DNA of 64,000 bases from Jejuia sp047345485 (GCF_047345485.1 NZ_JBLFEN010000002.1:124001-188000), one strand, 5' to 3'. Counted from the first letter of the stretch, positions 53,824 through 63,094 are shown. Notes: generated by a model not told the origin, from the letters alone. Program-made: numbers and translations.

Positions 53824-54729
53824 ATGAAAACAATAATTATAGCCGGTGGAACAGGGTTTTTAGGAAAAATATTAGAACGTTATTTTACAGTAAAAGGATA
53901 TGTAATAAAAATTTTAACTAGAAACCCAACGGAAGTCAACCACATTCTTTGGAATGCTAAAGATTTAGGGGCTTGGACAAAATCACTTGAAGGTACTGAA
54001 GTGCTTATTAATCTTACTGGAAAATCAGTAGACTGTAGATATACCGATAAAAATAAAAAGCTAATTTATGATTCTAGAATAGATGCTACTCATATGCTCG
54101 GTTTAGCCATTAATCTCTGTAAAAACCCTCCTAAAATCTGGATGAATTCATCAACAGCAACCATTTATAAAGGATCTTTAGATAAAGAAATGACAGAAGC
54201 CCATGGAGACATTGGTGATGATTTTTCTATGAATATCGCCAAAGCTTGGGAAGCTGCTTTTAATTCTATAATAACGCCGAAAACCAGAAAAATAATTTTA
54301 AGAACATCGATAGTTTTTGGCAAAAGTGGAGGCGCTTTTATTCCGCTAAAAAAGTTAACACAATTTGGATTAGGTGGAAAACAAGGGTCTAGGCAACAAA
54401 AAGTAAGTTGGATACATGAGTTAGATTTTTGTAGAGCTATAGCTTTTTTAATAAACAACACAACTCTTAAAGGAGCTTTTAATTTGTGCGTTCCTAAGCC
54501 TACTGATAATTTTACTTTAATGAAAACATTTAGAAATGTATTGAATATACCGTTTGGTGTTTCTCATCCAATATTTATGCTACAATTAGGTGCTAAACTA
54601 ATAGGTACTGAAACTGAGCTTGTTTTAAAAAGTAGAAATGTAGTGCCTGAGCGCCTTTTGAAACAAAATTTTAAATTTAATTTTGAAAATATTAAGACTG
54701 CGCTACAAGATTTAACTAGTGCTAGATAA
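53824..54729 (+). CDS. TIGR01777-type NAD-dependent epimerase/dehydratase
   Basis: 301 residues. IIIAGGTGFLGKILERYF gives the Rossmann NAD motif; VLINLTGKSVDCRYTDKNKKLIYDSRIDATHML is the sequence diagnostic of the TIGR01777 (YfcH/SDR39U1) family; RTSIVFGKSGGAFIPL and QKVSWIHELDFCRAIAFLI follow. The function of the family is not known for certain. Last gene of the GbsR-linked cluster; the bipartite element copy 5 follows. Confidence 0.92.
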   Translation: MKTIIIAGGTGFLGKILERYFTVKGYVIKILTRNPTEVNHILWNAKDLGAWTKSLEGTEVLINLTGKSVDCRYTDKNKKLIYDSRIDATHMLGLAINLCKNPPKIWMNSSTATIYKGSLDKEMTEAHGDIGDDFSMNIAKAWEAAFNSIITPKTRKIILRTSIVFGKSGGAFIPLKKLTQFGLGGKQGSRQQKVSWIHELDFCRAIAFLINNTTLKGAFNLCVPKPTDNFTLMKTFRNVLNIPFGVSHPIFMLQLGAKLIGTETELVLKSRNVVPERLLKQNFKFNFENIKTALQDLTSAR

Positions 54730-54802
54730 ATTAAAAAAGTGAGCTTAAACTTGCATACAGTTTAACTTGCAGAAAATACCGAAATTATAGCATTAAAACT
54801 AA

Positions 54803-54970
54803 GCTAGCAGATAGTGCGTTAGGGATTGCAGTGGCATCCTTTTGTTTTTATTTTTTATAAATACTTATGTTGGTTTAACTTACAAAACTGATTTTATAAA
54901 GCGGCTTTTTATAAAACAAGACAAAACAAAAGATATAACGGAAAGCCCGACCCCTTTGGGGTAACGCCCA
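54803..54970 (+). repeat. Bipartite dispersed element, copy 5 (long-middle type)
   Basis: GCTAGCAGATAGTGCG then GCGTTAGGGATTGCAGTGGC (GCGTTA at 54816-54821), about 110 AT-rich bases, GGAAAGCCCGACC, ACCCC-TTT-GGGGT hairpin and TAACGC (54962-54967), then CCCA and an A-run. The first box can form GGAT-TGC-AGTG-GC-ATCC. Lies between two plus-strand genes. Confidence 0.85.
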
Positions 54971-55020
54971 AAAAAACATAATGTATTAAGCTTCATTTAT
55001 ATAAATTCAATTTTTTACCT

Positions 55021-55028
55021 TATTTTTG
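55021..55028 (+). promoter_or_regulatory. Candidate -7 box for the sigma factor gene (TATTTTTG)
   Basis: Exact TAnnTTTG match 25 bases before the ATG; the upstream TTCAATTTTTTACC contains no clean TTG at -33. Confidence 0.45.
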
Positions 55029-55052
55029 AAATTCTAAAAAAAAGCTGCGCTA

Positions 55053-55604
55053 ATGCCCAAACACTCGATAGACCCTAATAAATGGATAGACCTTTATTCT
55101 GATTACCTTTTTAATTACACCATTACGCGTGTTAGCGATCGTGAAATTGCTCAAGATTTGGTACAGGAAACTTTTTTTGCTGGATTAAAATCCATGAAAA
55201 ATTTTAAAGGTGAGGCTAGTGAACGTACTTGGCTAATTTCTATTCTGAAACGTAAAATTATTGACCATTACCGTAAAATAAATTCTAACAAAGGAAAAGC
55301 AGAAGTTAGAATTAATTATAATGACTCTGAAAGTGAGGGTGATTGGTTAGAGGAACGTGTTGCTGACCCATTTGATAAAAATGCAGAAGACAACTTGCAA
55401 AATAACGAGCTTGGTGATGCTATACAAAATTGCCTTGGTAAATTACCTATTAAACAAGCGGAAATTTTTAGAATGAAAACAGTTTTAAATTATGAAACTG
55501 AAGTTATTTGTAATGAATTAAATATTACAGCGTCTAACCTATGGGTTATTATCCATAGAGCAAGAACAGCTATGGCGGATTGCCTGAAAGCAAATTGGTT
55601 TTAA
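55053..55604 (+). CDS. ECF RNA polymerase sigma factor
   Basis: 183 residues. Region 2 (DYLFNYTITRVSDREIAQDLVQETFFAGLKSMKNFKGEASERTWLISILKRKIIDHYRK) and region 4 (NCLGKLPIKQAEIFRMKTVLNYETEVICNELNITASNLWVIIHRARTAM) are both complete; no region 3, so an extracytoplasmic-function type. The neighbouring small zinc-binding gene is the likely anti-sigma factor. The regulon cannot be read from here. Confidence 0.95.
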   Translation: MPKHSIDPNKWIDLYSDYLFNYTITRVSDREIAQDLVQETFFAGLKSMKNFKGEASERTWLISILKRKIIDHYRKINSNKGKAEVRINYNDSESEGDWLEERVADPFDKNAEDNLQNNELGDAIQNCLGKLPIKQAEIFRMKTVLNYETEVICNELNITASNLWVIIHRARTAMADCLKANWF

Positions 55605-55608
55605 AGTT

Positions 55609-55887
55609 ATGAGTAAGAAAAATAAAATATTTATACCGTGTGATGAGGCTAACCATGTGTGTGATAAGAATCAATACAAAGAGGCATCATTATGGGACAT
55701 GATTAAATTAAATATCCATTTAATTTATTGTAAAGCGTGTAGAAACTACACTGCTAACAACACGAAATTGAGTAAAATGATGAAAGCTACTACTAATAAT
55801 AAAAAGGTTATTAGTTTAAATAATGAAGTAAAAAGTAACTTCAAAAATAAATTTGAAGAAGCTTTAAAACAGGAGCAAAATAATTAA
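55609..55887 (+). CDS. Small zinc-binding (ZAS-like) anti-sigma factor
   Basis: 92 residues. HLIYCKAC is the H-x3-C-x2-C part of a zinc anti-sigma (ZAS) domain, preceded by a helix (YKEASLWDMIKLNI) and an upstream Cys/His-containing segment (CDEANHVC). No membrane helix, so it would be a soluble anti-sigma factor. Starts 4 bases after the sigma factor gene; such adjacent pairs are normally partner proteins. Its stop overlaps the end of the convergent UbiA-like gene by 4 bases. Confidence 0.8.
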   Translation: MSKKNKIFIPCDEANHVCDKNQYKEASLWDMIKLNIHLIYCKACRNYTANNTKLSKMMKATTNNKKVISLNNEVKSNFKNKFEEALKQEQNN

Positions 55888-56717
55888 CTAATTAAGTTAA
55901 GTAATATAAGCCAAAACAAAGGTATACCTTCTACCCAAAATGCACTGTAATATTTGTTTTGGTTTACTTTAGATAATAGTAATAAGACTACCGTTACCAA
56001 CAGTGTAATAGACAGTGCTAAGATGTGTTTTTCTAACAACACGTCTTTAAAAAATTCTAATAAAAAAATTATAATAGCCAATACCACTCCGCTTAGCTTA
56101 GTTGGTATCACTCCTATGCGTTGTGGTATTGTTGAAAGTTTTAAACTATCAAATTTTAAATCTCTAATTTCAAAAGGCAACATTAATAGTATAACGAAAA
56201 GAAAGCGCTGTATTCCTGTAAGTATAACATCTGTGTTTACAGGTAGTTTATTATTTAATATTGGTAAAAAAACAGTTACACCCGCCCACACTAAAGCTAT
56301 TACATATACTTTTAAACCTCCAATACTTCTTAAATTCTGATGATTGTCTATAAAAAGCTTTTTTGGCAAAAAAGGTATAGCGTAAAAAAAAGTTACAACA
56401 GCAAAAGCCGCAATATATAGGAGTGTTTTTGTTGGTAATTGCAACAAATAATAGCACATTAATAAAAAACAAATAAGTGAAAATATTTGAATAGCTTTTA
56501 ACCAACCTGCTAAACTTCTATGATGAAATTTAGCTAACCCAAAATACTTAACAAAATTATACCCTGTTATAGTGGCATAAAATACTGAATACAACACTGT
56601 TTCATCATAATCAATTTCAAATATTATAAGTGTTAAATATGCAAACGCATATACAGATAAAGCTACGTGTATACTAGCATTGATATAAAAATTTAAAAGT
56701 TGTTGAAACACCTTCAT
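55884..56717 (-). CDS. UbiA-like membrane protein (degenerate first metal motif)
   Basis: 277 residues with about eight membrane helices. The second Asp motif of UbiA prenyltransferases is visible in LPFEIRDLKFDSLKLSTIPQRIGV (R-D-x3-D), but the first motif (N-x3-D-x3-D) has no clear match: the corresponding place reads GYNFVKYFGLAKFHHRS. This makes a normal prenyltransferase reaction uncertain. Could be a catalytically altered UbiA homologue. Convergent with the anti-sigma gene. Confidence 0.7.
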   Translation of the reverse strand: MKVFQQLLNFYINASIHVALSVYAFAYLTLIIFEIDYDETVLYSVFYATITGYNFVKYFGLAKFHHRSLAGWLKAIQIFSLICFLLMCYYLLQLPTKTLLYIAAFAVVTFFYAIPFLPKKLFIDNHQNLRSIGGLKVYVIALVWAGVTVFLPILNNKLPVNTDVILTGIQRFLFVILLMLPFEIRDLKFDSLKLSTIPQRIGVIPTKLSGVVLAIIIFLLEFFKDVLLEKHILALSITLLVTVVLLLLSKVNQNKYYSAFWVEGIPLFWLILLNLIS

Positions 56718-56803
56718 ACTGTAAAAATAAGCAATGTGTTAATAAATGCATGTAATGGTTAAAAACTTTCGATTTTCTTGAATAAAACCTTTCAGATATT
56801 CAC

Positions 56804-56811
56804 TAATTTTG
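56804..56811 (+). promoter_or_regulatory. Candidate promoter of gcvP (TAATTTTG)
   Basis: Exact TAnnTTTG match 28 bases before the ATG, with a TTG at 56778-56780, 23 bases upstream. No glycine riboswitch-like structure is evident in the short leader. Confidence 0.5.
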
Positions 56812-56838
56812 CAAATTATGTAATAAATTTTGCTTTGA

Positions 56839-59688
56839 ATGAACACAAATGCTTTTGCTTTACGACATATTGGTCCGCGTGAAGAAGACCAAAAATTGAT
56901 GCTAAACGCCATAGGTTTAGATACTATAGATGAACTAATAACCGAAACGATACCAAATGATATTCGTTTAAAAAATGGTTTGAATTTAGAAGACCCAATG
57001 ACAGAATATGAGTATTTATTGCATATTCACGAATTATCTAAAAAAAATAAAGCTAGAAAAACATATATAGGTTTAGGCTACCACCCTACTGTAATGCCAG
57101 CAGTTATCCAAAGAAACATTTTAGAAAACCCTGGTTGGTATACCGCTTATACGCCTTACCAAGCTGAAATTGCTCAAGGACGTTTGGAAGCACTTTTAAA
57201 CTTCCAGACTATGGTTACAGATTTGACTGGTATGGAACTTGCTAACGCATCACTTTTAGACGAAAGTACAGCTGCTGCAGAAGCCATGAGTTTGTTATTT
57301 GCCGTTAGAAGTCGCCCGCAGAAGAAAGCTGGTATCAATAAATTTTTTGTTTCAGAACAAATTTTACCGCAAACTTTATCTCTTCTACAAACAAGGTCTA
57401 CACCTATTGGTATAGAATTAGTAATTGGAAAAGAGAATGATTTTGATTTTTCTACAGAATTTTTTGGTGCAATTTTACAGTATCCAGGAAAAGACGGACA
57501 AATAACAGACATTAAATCTTTTATAGAAAAAGCCAATGCATCTGAAATAAAAGTAGCCGTTGCTGCTGATATTTTAAGCTTGATAAAATTAGAAGCACCC
57601 GGAAAATTTGGAGCTGATGTTGTTGTAGGTACAACCCAACGTTTTGGTATACCCATGGGCTATGGTGGCCCACATGCTGCTTATTTTGCAACCAAAGAAG
57701 CCTACAAACGTGATATACCTGGGCGTATTATTGGTGTTACAAAAGATACTGACGGTAAACGCGCCTTACGTATGGCTTTACAAACCCGCGAGCAACACAT
57801 TAAACGCGATAAAGCCACCTCTAATATTTGTACTGCTCAAGTTTTACTAGCTGTAATGGCTAGTATGTATGCGGTGTATCATGGTCCAAAAGGACTAAAG
57901 TTTATTGCTAACAAAGTTCATAACAAAGCTTCTAAACTTGCAGAGGTTTTAGAATCTTTGGGTTACGAGCAAACTAATACCTCATTTTTTGACACACTTA
58001 ACATAAAGACTAAAGCAAAAAAAATAAAGAAAATTGCTACTGACAAAAAAGTTAACCTTTGGTATCCTGATAAAAAAACAGTTACAATTTCAATCAACGA
58101 AACAACTTCTATTAGAGATATAAATTATTTAATCTCCATATTTGCTGAAGCCGCAGGAAAAGATAGTATTGAAATTTCTGAAGTTTCACCAGCAAATAAT
58201 ATTGATATAAACATAGCTAGAACTTCACCTTTTTTAACGATCGATGTCTTTAATAAATACCATTCTGAAACAGAGTTAATGCGTTATATTAAATCTTTAG
58301 AACGTAAAGATTTAGCATTAAATCATTCTATGATATCTTTAGGATCTTGTACCATGAAGCTAAATGCGGCTTCAGAAATGTTACCATTAAGTATTTTTAA
58401 ATGGGCAAACATACACCCGTTTGTACCTTTAAAACAAGCCAAAGGCTATCTTGAGGTTTTAAAAGTATTAGAAGACCAACTTACTGAAATTACTGGTTTT
58501 GCTGCAACATCACTACAACCCAACTCTGGTGCGCAAGGTGAGTTTGCTGGATTAATGGTGATAAAGGCTTATCATGAGTCTCGTGGTGATACTCACAGAA
58601 ATATATGTTTAATACCTTCATCTGCACATGGTACAAATCCTGCAAGTGCTGTAATGGCAGGTATGAAAGTTGTAGTTACTAAAGCTACCGAAGAAGGCAA
58701 TATCGATGTTGAAGATTTACGAGAAAAAGCAGAACTCCATAAAGCTAATTTATCTGCGCTTATGGTAACGTATCCCTCTACGCATGGGGTTTACGAATCT
58801 GCAATTAAAGAAATCACCCAAATTATACACGATAATGGCGGACAAGTGTATATGGATGGTGCAAACATGAATGCACAAGTTGGTTTAACAAACCCTGGTA
58901 ATATTGGTGCAGATGTTTGTCATCTTAACTTACACAAAACGTTTGCAATTCCGCATGGTGGTGGTGGCCCTGGTGTTGGCCCTATTTGTGTTGCAAAACA
59001 ATTAGCGCCTTTTTTACCTGGAAATCCTTTAATTAAAACTGGTGGAAAAGATGCTATCACTGCAATTTCAGCTGCACCTTTTGGGTCTGCATTAGCATGT
59101 TTAATATCTTACGGTTATATCAAAATGCTAGGTGCATCAGGTTTAACCCAATCTACCGAAATTGCCATTTTAAATGCGAATTATATTAAGCATCGTTTAG
59201 AAGGATATTACGAAACTTTATATTCTGGTGAAAAAGGAAGAGCAGCGCATGAGATGATTATAGATTGTCGCCCTTTTAAAGATAATGGTATTGAAGTTAC
59301 AGATATTGCAAAACGTTTAATGGATTTCGGCTTTCATGCACCAACGGTATCATTTCCAGTTGCAGGCACCATGATGATTGAACCTACTGAGAGCGAAAGT
59401 AAAGCAGAAATGGATCGTTTTTGTGACGCCATGATTGCTATAAAACACGAAATAGATACTGTTTCTATAGATGAACCTAATAATGTTTTAAAAAATGCAC
59501 CACACACTTTAGAGATGATTACATCAGATGAATGGTATTTTCCTTACTCAAGAGAAAAAGCAGCATTTCCTTTAGAATATGTACGCTCTAATAAATTTTG
59601 GCCAACGGTAAGACGTGTAGATGATGCCTATGGCGACAGAAATTTAATATGCACTTGCGCACCAATTGAAGCTTATGCCGAGGTATAA
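56839..59688 (+). CDS. gcvP: Glycine dehydrogenase (decarboxylating), P protein
   Basis: 949 residues, full-length homodimeric form. It decarboxylates glycine and passes the aminomethyl group to lipoylated H protein. Starts AFALRHIGPREEDQKLML; the PLP lysine is in HLNLHKTFAIPHGGGGPG (Lys700); the N-terminal half has TYIGLGYHPT and the C-terminal half SLGSCTMKLNAASEM. Both P-protein halves are fused as usual. Divergent from the UbiA-like gene, single transcript with its own promoter. Confidence 0.98.
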   Translation: MNTNAFALRHIGPREEDQKLMLNAIGLDTIDELITETIPNDIRLKNGLNLEDPMTEYEYLLHIHELSKKNKARKTYIGLGYHPTVMPAVIQRNILENPGWYTAYTPYQAEIAQGRLEALLNFQTMVTDLTGMELANASLLDESTAAAEAMSLLFAVRSRPQKKAGINKFFVSEQILPQTLSLLQTRSTPIGIELVIGKENDFDFSTEFFGAILQYPGKDGQITDIKSFIEKANASEIKVAVAADILSLIKLEAPGKFGADVVVGTTQRFGIPMGYGGPHAAYFATKEAYKRDIPGRIIGVTKDTDGKRALRMALQTREQHIKRDKATSNICTAQVLLAVMASMYAVYHGPKGLKFIANKVHNKASKLAEVLESLGYEQTNTSFFDTLNIKTKAKKIKKIATDKKVNLWYPDKKTVTISINETTSIRDINYLISIFAEAAGKDSIEISEVSPANNIDINIARTSPFLTIDVFNKYHSETELMRYIKSLERKDLALNHSMISLGSCTMKLNAASEMLPLSIFKWANIHPFVPLKQAKGYLEVLKVLEDQLTEITGFAATSLQPNSGAQGEFAGLMVIKAYHESRGDTHRNICLIPSSAHGTNPASAVMAGMKVVVTKATEEGNIDVEDLREKAELHKANLSALMVTYPSTHGVYESAIKEITQIIHDNGGQVYMDGANMNAQVGLTNPGNIGADVCHLNLHKTFAIPHGGGGPGVGPICVAKQLAPFLPGNPLIKTGGKDAITAISAAPFGSALACLISYGYIKMLGASGLTQSTEIAILNANYIKHRLEGYYETLYSGEKGRAAHEMIIDCRPFKDNGIEVTDIAKRLMDFGFHAPTVSFPVAGTMMIEPTESESKAEMDRFCDAMIAIKHEIDTVSIDEPNNVLKNAPHTLEMITSDEWYFPYSREKAAFPLEYVRSNKFWPTVRRVDDAYGDRNLICTCAPIEAYAEV

Positions 59689-59792
59689 AATACAGTTTGA
59701 ACATCGTAAATTTATTTGAAATAGTATTGCACCTTATGTAAAACAAATTTATATTGCTATTGATTGAATAATTAAACGCAATTTTTCTATCT

Positions 59793-60851
59793 ATGACTAT
59801 CAAAATTACTGGTACAGGAAGCTATATTCCCGCTAACATCGAGAAAAACGAGAACTTTCATGATCATGAATTTTTAAATGCTGATGGGTCTGCCATTAAA
59901 GCACCAAGTGAAGTAATCGTTAAAAAATTTAAAGCCATAACGGGTATTGATGAACGCCGTTATGCTAAAAATCATTTAAACACTTCAGACATTGCTTCTT
60001 TTGCTGCCGAAAAAGCGATTGAAAAGGCAAATATTAATCGAGAAGATTTAGATTATATTATCGTTGCTCATAACTATGGAGATGTGAGGCATGATAGTCA
60101 ACAAAGTGATACCGTACCTAGTTTAGCCTCTCGTGTTAAACATTTATTGCGTATAAAAAGCCCTAAATGTGTTGCGTATGATTTACTTTTTGGCTGCCCA
60201 GGCTGGGTGGAAGGTGTGATACAAGCCAATGCATTTATTAAAGCTGGAATAGCAAAAAAGTGTTTGATTATTGGAGCCGAAACACTTTCTAGAGTTATAG
60301 ATCCTTATGATAGAGACTCTATGATTTACAGTGATGGCGCTGGTGCAGTAGTTATTGAATCGTCTGATGCTGAAGGTGGCATCATTACACACGAAACTGC
60401 TACTTTTGCCTTAGACGAAGCTCATTTTATTTATTTTGGAGAAACTAATAATCCTGAAATAAAAGAAAATAGACGCTATATTAAAATGTATGGTAGAAAG
60501 ATTTATGAATTTGCTTTAACCAACGTGCCACTAGCTATGAAATCTTGTTTAGATAAAAGTGGCTATACTATAGATGACGTTAAAAAAATATTGATTCATC
60601 AAGCCAATGAAAAAATGGATGAAGCTATCGTAAAACGCTTTTACGAGCTTCATGATATGGAAATGCCAGCAGGTATTATGCCGATGAGTATTGGGAAACT
60701 AGGTAATTCTAGTGTAGCCACAGTGCCTACATTATATGACTTAATTTTGAATGATGATATTGAAAATCAAAGCATTAATGATGGTGATGTTATTATTTTT
60801 GCAAGTGTTGGTGCAGGTATGAATATTAATGCTATAGTTTATAAGCAGTAA
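59793..60851 (+). CDS. KAS III / FabH-like 3-oxoacyl-ACP synthase
   Basis: 352 residues. The thiolase-fold Cys is in LLFGCPGWVEG (Cys135), the His in ILIHQANEKM and the Asn in GKLGNSSVATVP, so the Cys-His-Asn triad of KAS III is complete. Extra segments (ENFHDHEFLNADGSAI and a longer loop before the triad His) set it apart from housekeeping FabH, so a special product (beta-keto acid, secondary metabolite or fatty-acid starter) is possible. Followed by a methyltransferase at 2 bases and a glycosyltransferase at 3, a tightly coupled trio. Confidence 0.88.
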   Translation: MTIKITGTGSYIPANIEKNENFHDHEFLNADGSAIKAPSEVIVKKFKAITGIDERRYAKNHLNTSDIASFAAEKAIEKANINREDLDYIIVAHNYGDVRHDSQQSDTVPSLASRVKHLLRIKSPKCVAYDLLFGCPGWVEGVIQANAFIKAGIAKKCLIIGAETLSRVIDPYDRDSMIYSDGAGAVVIESSDAEGGIITHETATFALDEAHFIYFGETNNPEIKENRRYIKMYGRKIYEFALTNVPLAMKSCLDKSGYTIDDVKKILIHQANEKMDEAIVKRFYELHDMEMPAGIMPMSIGKLGNSSVATVPTLYDLILNDDIENQSINDGDVIIFASVGAGMNINAIVYKQ

Positions 60852-60853
60852 TA

Positions 60854-61375
60854 ATGTACGAAAACACATTTCCAAACAAACGCTTTAAACACACCATAGA
60901 ATTTTTACAAAAACACATAACCAATTCTGAAACGATTTTAGATTTAGGTGTTGTAAATCCATTTACTGAAATAATGCAGCAGCATGGATATTCCGTAAAA
61001 AACACAAAAGGAGAAGATTTAGATATAGACACATCAAACATTAAATCTTCAAACGCTGAAGTGGTTACTGCATTCGAAATTTTTGAGCATCTATTATCTC
61101 CTTTTACAGTTTTAAAATCTATTAAAGCTGATAAATTAGTCGCAAGTATCCCGCTTAAATTATGGTTTTCATCTGCATATAGAAGTAAAACAGATATGCT
61201 AGATAGACATTATCACGAATTTGAAGATTGGCAATTTGATTGGCTTCTCGAAAAATCTGGTTGGAAGATTATAGATCGTAAAAAATGGACTAACCCAACA
61301 AAAAAAATAGGTGTCCGCCCTCTTTTGAGAAGGTTTACTCCGAGATATTATATTATTTATGCCGAAAGAATTTAG
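60854..61375 (+). CDS. Small class I methyltransferase
   Basis: 173 residues. ETILDLGVVNPFTEIMQQHGY is a SAM motif I with a diverged Gly pattern; the acidic DLDIDTS and VTAFEIFEHLLSPFTVLKSI are later methyltransferase motifs (a methyltransferase-11/23-like EIFEHL). It lacks the usual GxGxG, so activity is not certain. Starts 2 bases after the KAS III gene and ends 3 bases before the glycosyltransferase gene, so all three are coupled. Confidence 0.75.
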   Translation: MYENTFPNKRFKHTIEFLQKHITNSETILDLGVVNPFTEIMQQHGYSVKNTKGEDLDIDTSNIKSSNAEVVTAFEIFEHLLSPFTVLKSIKADKLVASIPLKLWFSSAYRSKTDMLDRHYHEFEDWQFDWLLEKSGWKIIDRKKWTNPTKKIGVRPLLRRFTPRYYIIYAERI

Positions 61376-61378
61376 AAT

Positions 61379-62230
61379 TTGAACTTCTACATCGTAATAC
61401 CTGCACATAACGAAGCCAAATCAATCGGCTTAACATTACATTCATTGATTCAACAAACTTTACAACCAAAACGTGTAATTGTTGTTAATGACAATTCAAC
61501 TGACAACACAGAAGCTGTCGTTGATGGTTATGCACAAAAGCATCATTTTATTTCTCTTATAAATAATCAATCGTCTGATAAACATCTACCCGGATCTAAA
61601 ATTATAAATGCGTTTTATAAAGGTTATTCCATTTTAGATGATGATTATGATATTATCTGTAAGTTTGATGCAGATTTAATTTTTCCTGAAAACTATTTAG
61701 AAAAACTAGCTTTTCATTTTAAAACAAATACCCGATTAGGTATGACATCTGGATTTTGCTATATTAAAAAAAACAAAGATTGGGTGTTAGAAAACTTAAC
61801 CAGAAAAGACCATATTCGCGGTGCTTTGAAAGCTTATAGAAAAGATTGTTTTCATCAAATAGGGCAATTAAAATCTTCTATGGGTTGGGATACTGTTGAT
61901 GAACTTTTGGCTAAATATTATGGTTGGCAAATTTTAACTGATACAACGCTTCATGTAAAACATTTAAAACCTACAGGGATAAGCTATAATAAAGCCTCAA
62001 AATATTTACAAGGTGAAGCTATGTATAAAATGCGTTATGGTTTTATCATTACTTTAATTTCTGCTTTAAAATTAGCCTATAAAAAGAAAAGCTTTTTACT
62101 TTTTAAAGATTATGTAACTGGTTATTTTAAAGCTAAAAAAGATAATATTGATTTTTTAGTTTCTGAAAAAGAGGGTGAATTTATTAGAAATTTACGCTGG
62201 AAGGGGATGCTGAATAAATTCCAAAAATAA
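61379..62230 (+). CDS. Family 2 glycosyltransferase
   Basis: 283 residues, starting at a TTG (61379) because YIVIPAHNEAKSIG follows at once and the upstream ORF ends three bases before. GT2 features: VIPAHNEAKSIGLTL, nucleotide motif VVNDNSTDNT, and DFDADLIFPENYL for the DxD (CKFDADL). No membrane helix, so it works on the cytoplasmic side. With the KAS III and methyltransferase genes it may build or decorate a lipid or surface glycan. Confidence 0.85.
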   Translation: MNFYIVIPAHNEAKSIGLTLHSLIQQTLQPKRVIVVNDNSTDNTEAVVDGYAQKHHFISLINNQSSDKHLPGSKIINAFYKGYSILDDDYDIICKFDADLIFPENYLEKLAFHFKTNTRLGMTSGFCYIKKNKDWVLENLTRKDHIRGALKAYRKDCFHQIGQLKSSMGWDTVDELLAKYYGWQILTDTTLHVKHLKPTGISYNKASKYLQGEAMYKMRYGFIITLISALKLAYKKKSFLLFKDYVTGYFKAKKDNIDFLVSEKEGEFIRNLRWKGMLNKFQK

Positions 62231-62287
62231 AAACCATTAATTATATGTTATGAGATTCCCAGATTCGAGGGGATTACAAACAAGTTA

Positions 62288-63094
62288 TTAGAAACTCCAA
62301 CCCTTATAACTACTAGAAGCTTCTAATTTATTCTCTATAGCGTCATCTAATTCTGGAAAAAAATCTATACCTGTTAACTTTTCAATCTCATCAACTGATA
62401 CAACAAACTTGTACAATGGTTTTTTAGAAGCTTTATGTGGCATTAAAAACGCAATCATTTTAGTTTTTCCAGAATTATTATCTATCAAAACTTTATAAAA
62501 CTGATTTGGAACAGACACATCTTCTTTACCAATCGTTTTCATTTGTTCTTTTAAAACACCTCCCGTTACTACAAAAACACCATCGTATTTTCTTGCCCAA
62601 TACCGTACTTTTTGTTCTAACTTATTCCAAATACCAGAATTGAATTGATGTTCTTGCGGACTAATATTACTGGTTAAAAAAGTTTCGTCGTGTGCTTCTT
62701 TAGAGTAGCGTTTATCACCTGCCGGACATAAATGTCCGCGATCGTAACCAGAACCTTTATAGTTTCTCCAACTTGCTGCTCCTGTTTTTACGGCCTTATC
62801 AATTTCAAAATACGGACGTTTATGGTTTGTAGTTGAAAGGTGTGATTTTTTAAGCTCGTAAGCTACCCATTCGGCTTGTTCATGGGGTTCACTATAAGAC
62901 AATGAATACCCATTATGATGAATAATTTGTTGTGTTGTGCTTGATGGTAAAAAATATTCGTTTGTATCTGTTTTTGTTTTTTTTCCTTCTGTAATTATGT
63001 CTGCTTTGTCCTCTTCAACTAAAAAATACTCATATGCATAAATTCCAAGAATAATTACAAGGGCTAAAACTGTAAACCAAGGGCGTTTTCTCAT
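62288..63094 (-). CDS. DNA/RNA non-specific endonuclease, exported
   Basis: 268 residues with an N-terminal hydrophobic helix (about 5-22) serving as signal anchor. The active-site motif YDRGHLCPAGDKRY gives Asp118-Arg119-Gly120-His121, the DRGH nuclease core, with FLTSNISPQEHQFN and WNKLEQKVR after it as in the Serratia nuclease family. It degrades DNA or RNA outside the cytoplasm, for nutrition or defence. Overlaps the phosphatase gene by one base (TAATG), so both form an operon. Confidence 0.93.
   Translation of the reverse strand: MRKRPWFTVLALVIILGIYAYEYFLVEEDKADIITEGKKTKTDTNEYFLPSSTTQQIIHHNGYSLSYSEPHEQAEWVAYELKKSHLSTTNHKRPYFEIDKAVKTGAASWRNYKGSGYDRGHLCPAGDKRYSKEAHDETFLTSNISPQEHQFNSGIWNKLEQKVRYWARKYDGVFVVTGGVLKEQMKTIGKEDVSVPNQFYKVLIDNNSGKTKMIAFLMPHKASKKPLYKFVVSVDEIEKLTGIDFFPELDDAIENKLEASSSYKGWSF

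Noticed and set aside
54803..54970. Riboswitch before the sigma factor gene
   Set aside because: The sequence is the bipartite dispersed element found at four unrelated places, so it is not a gene-specific switch.
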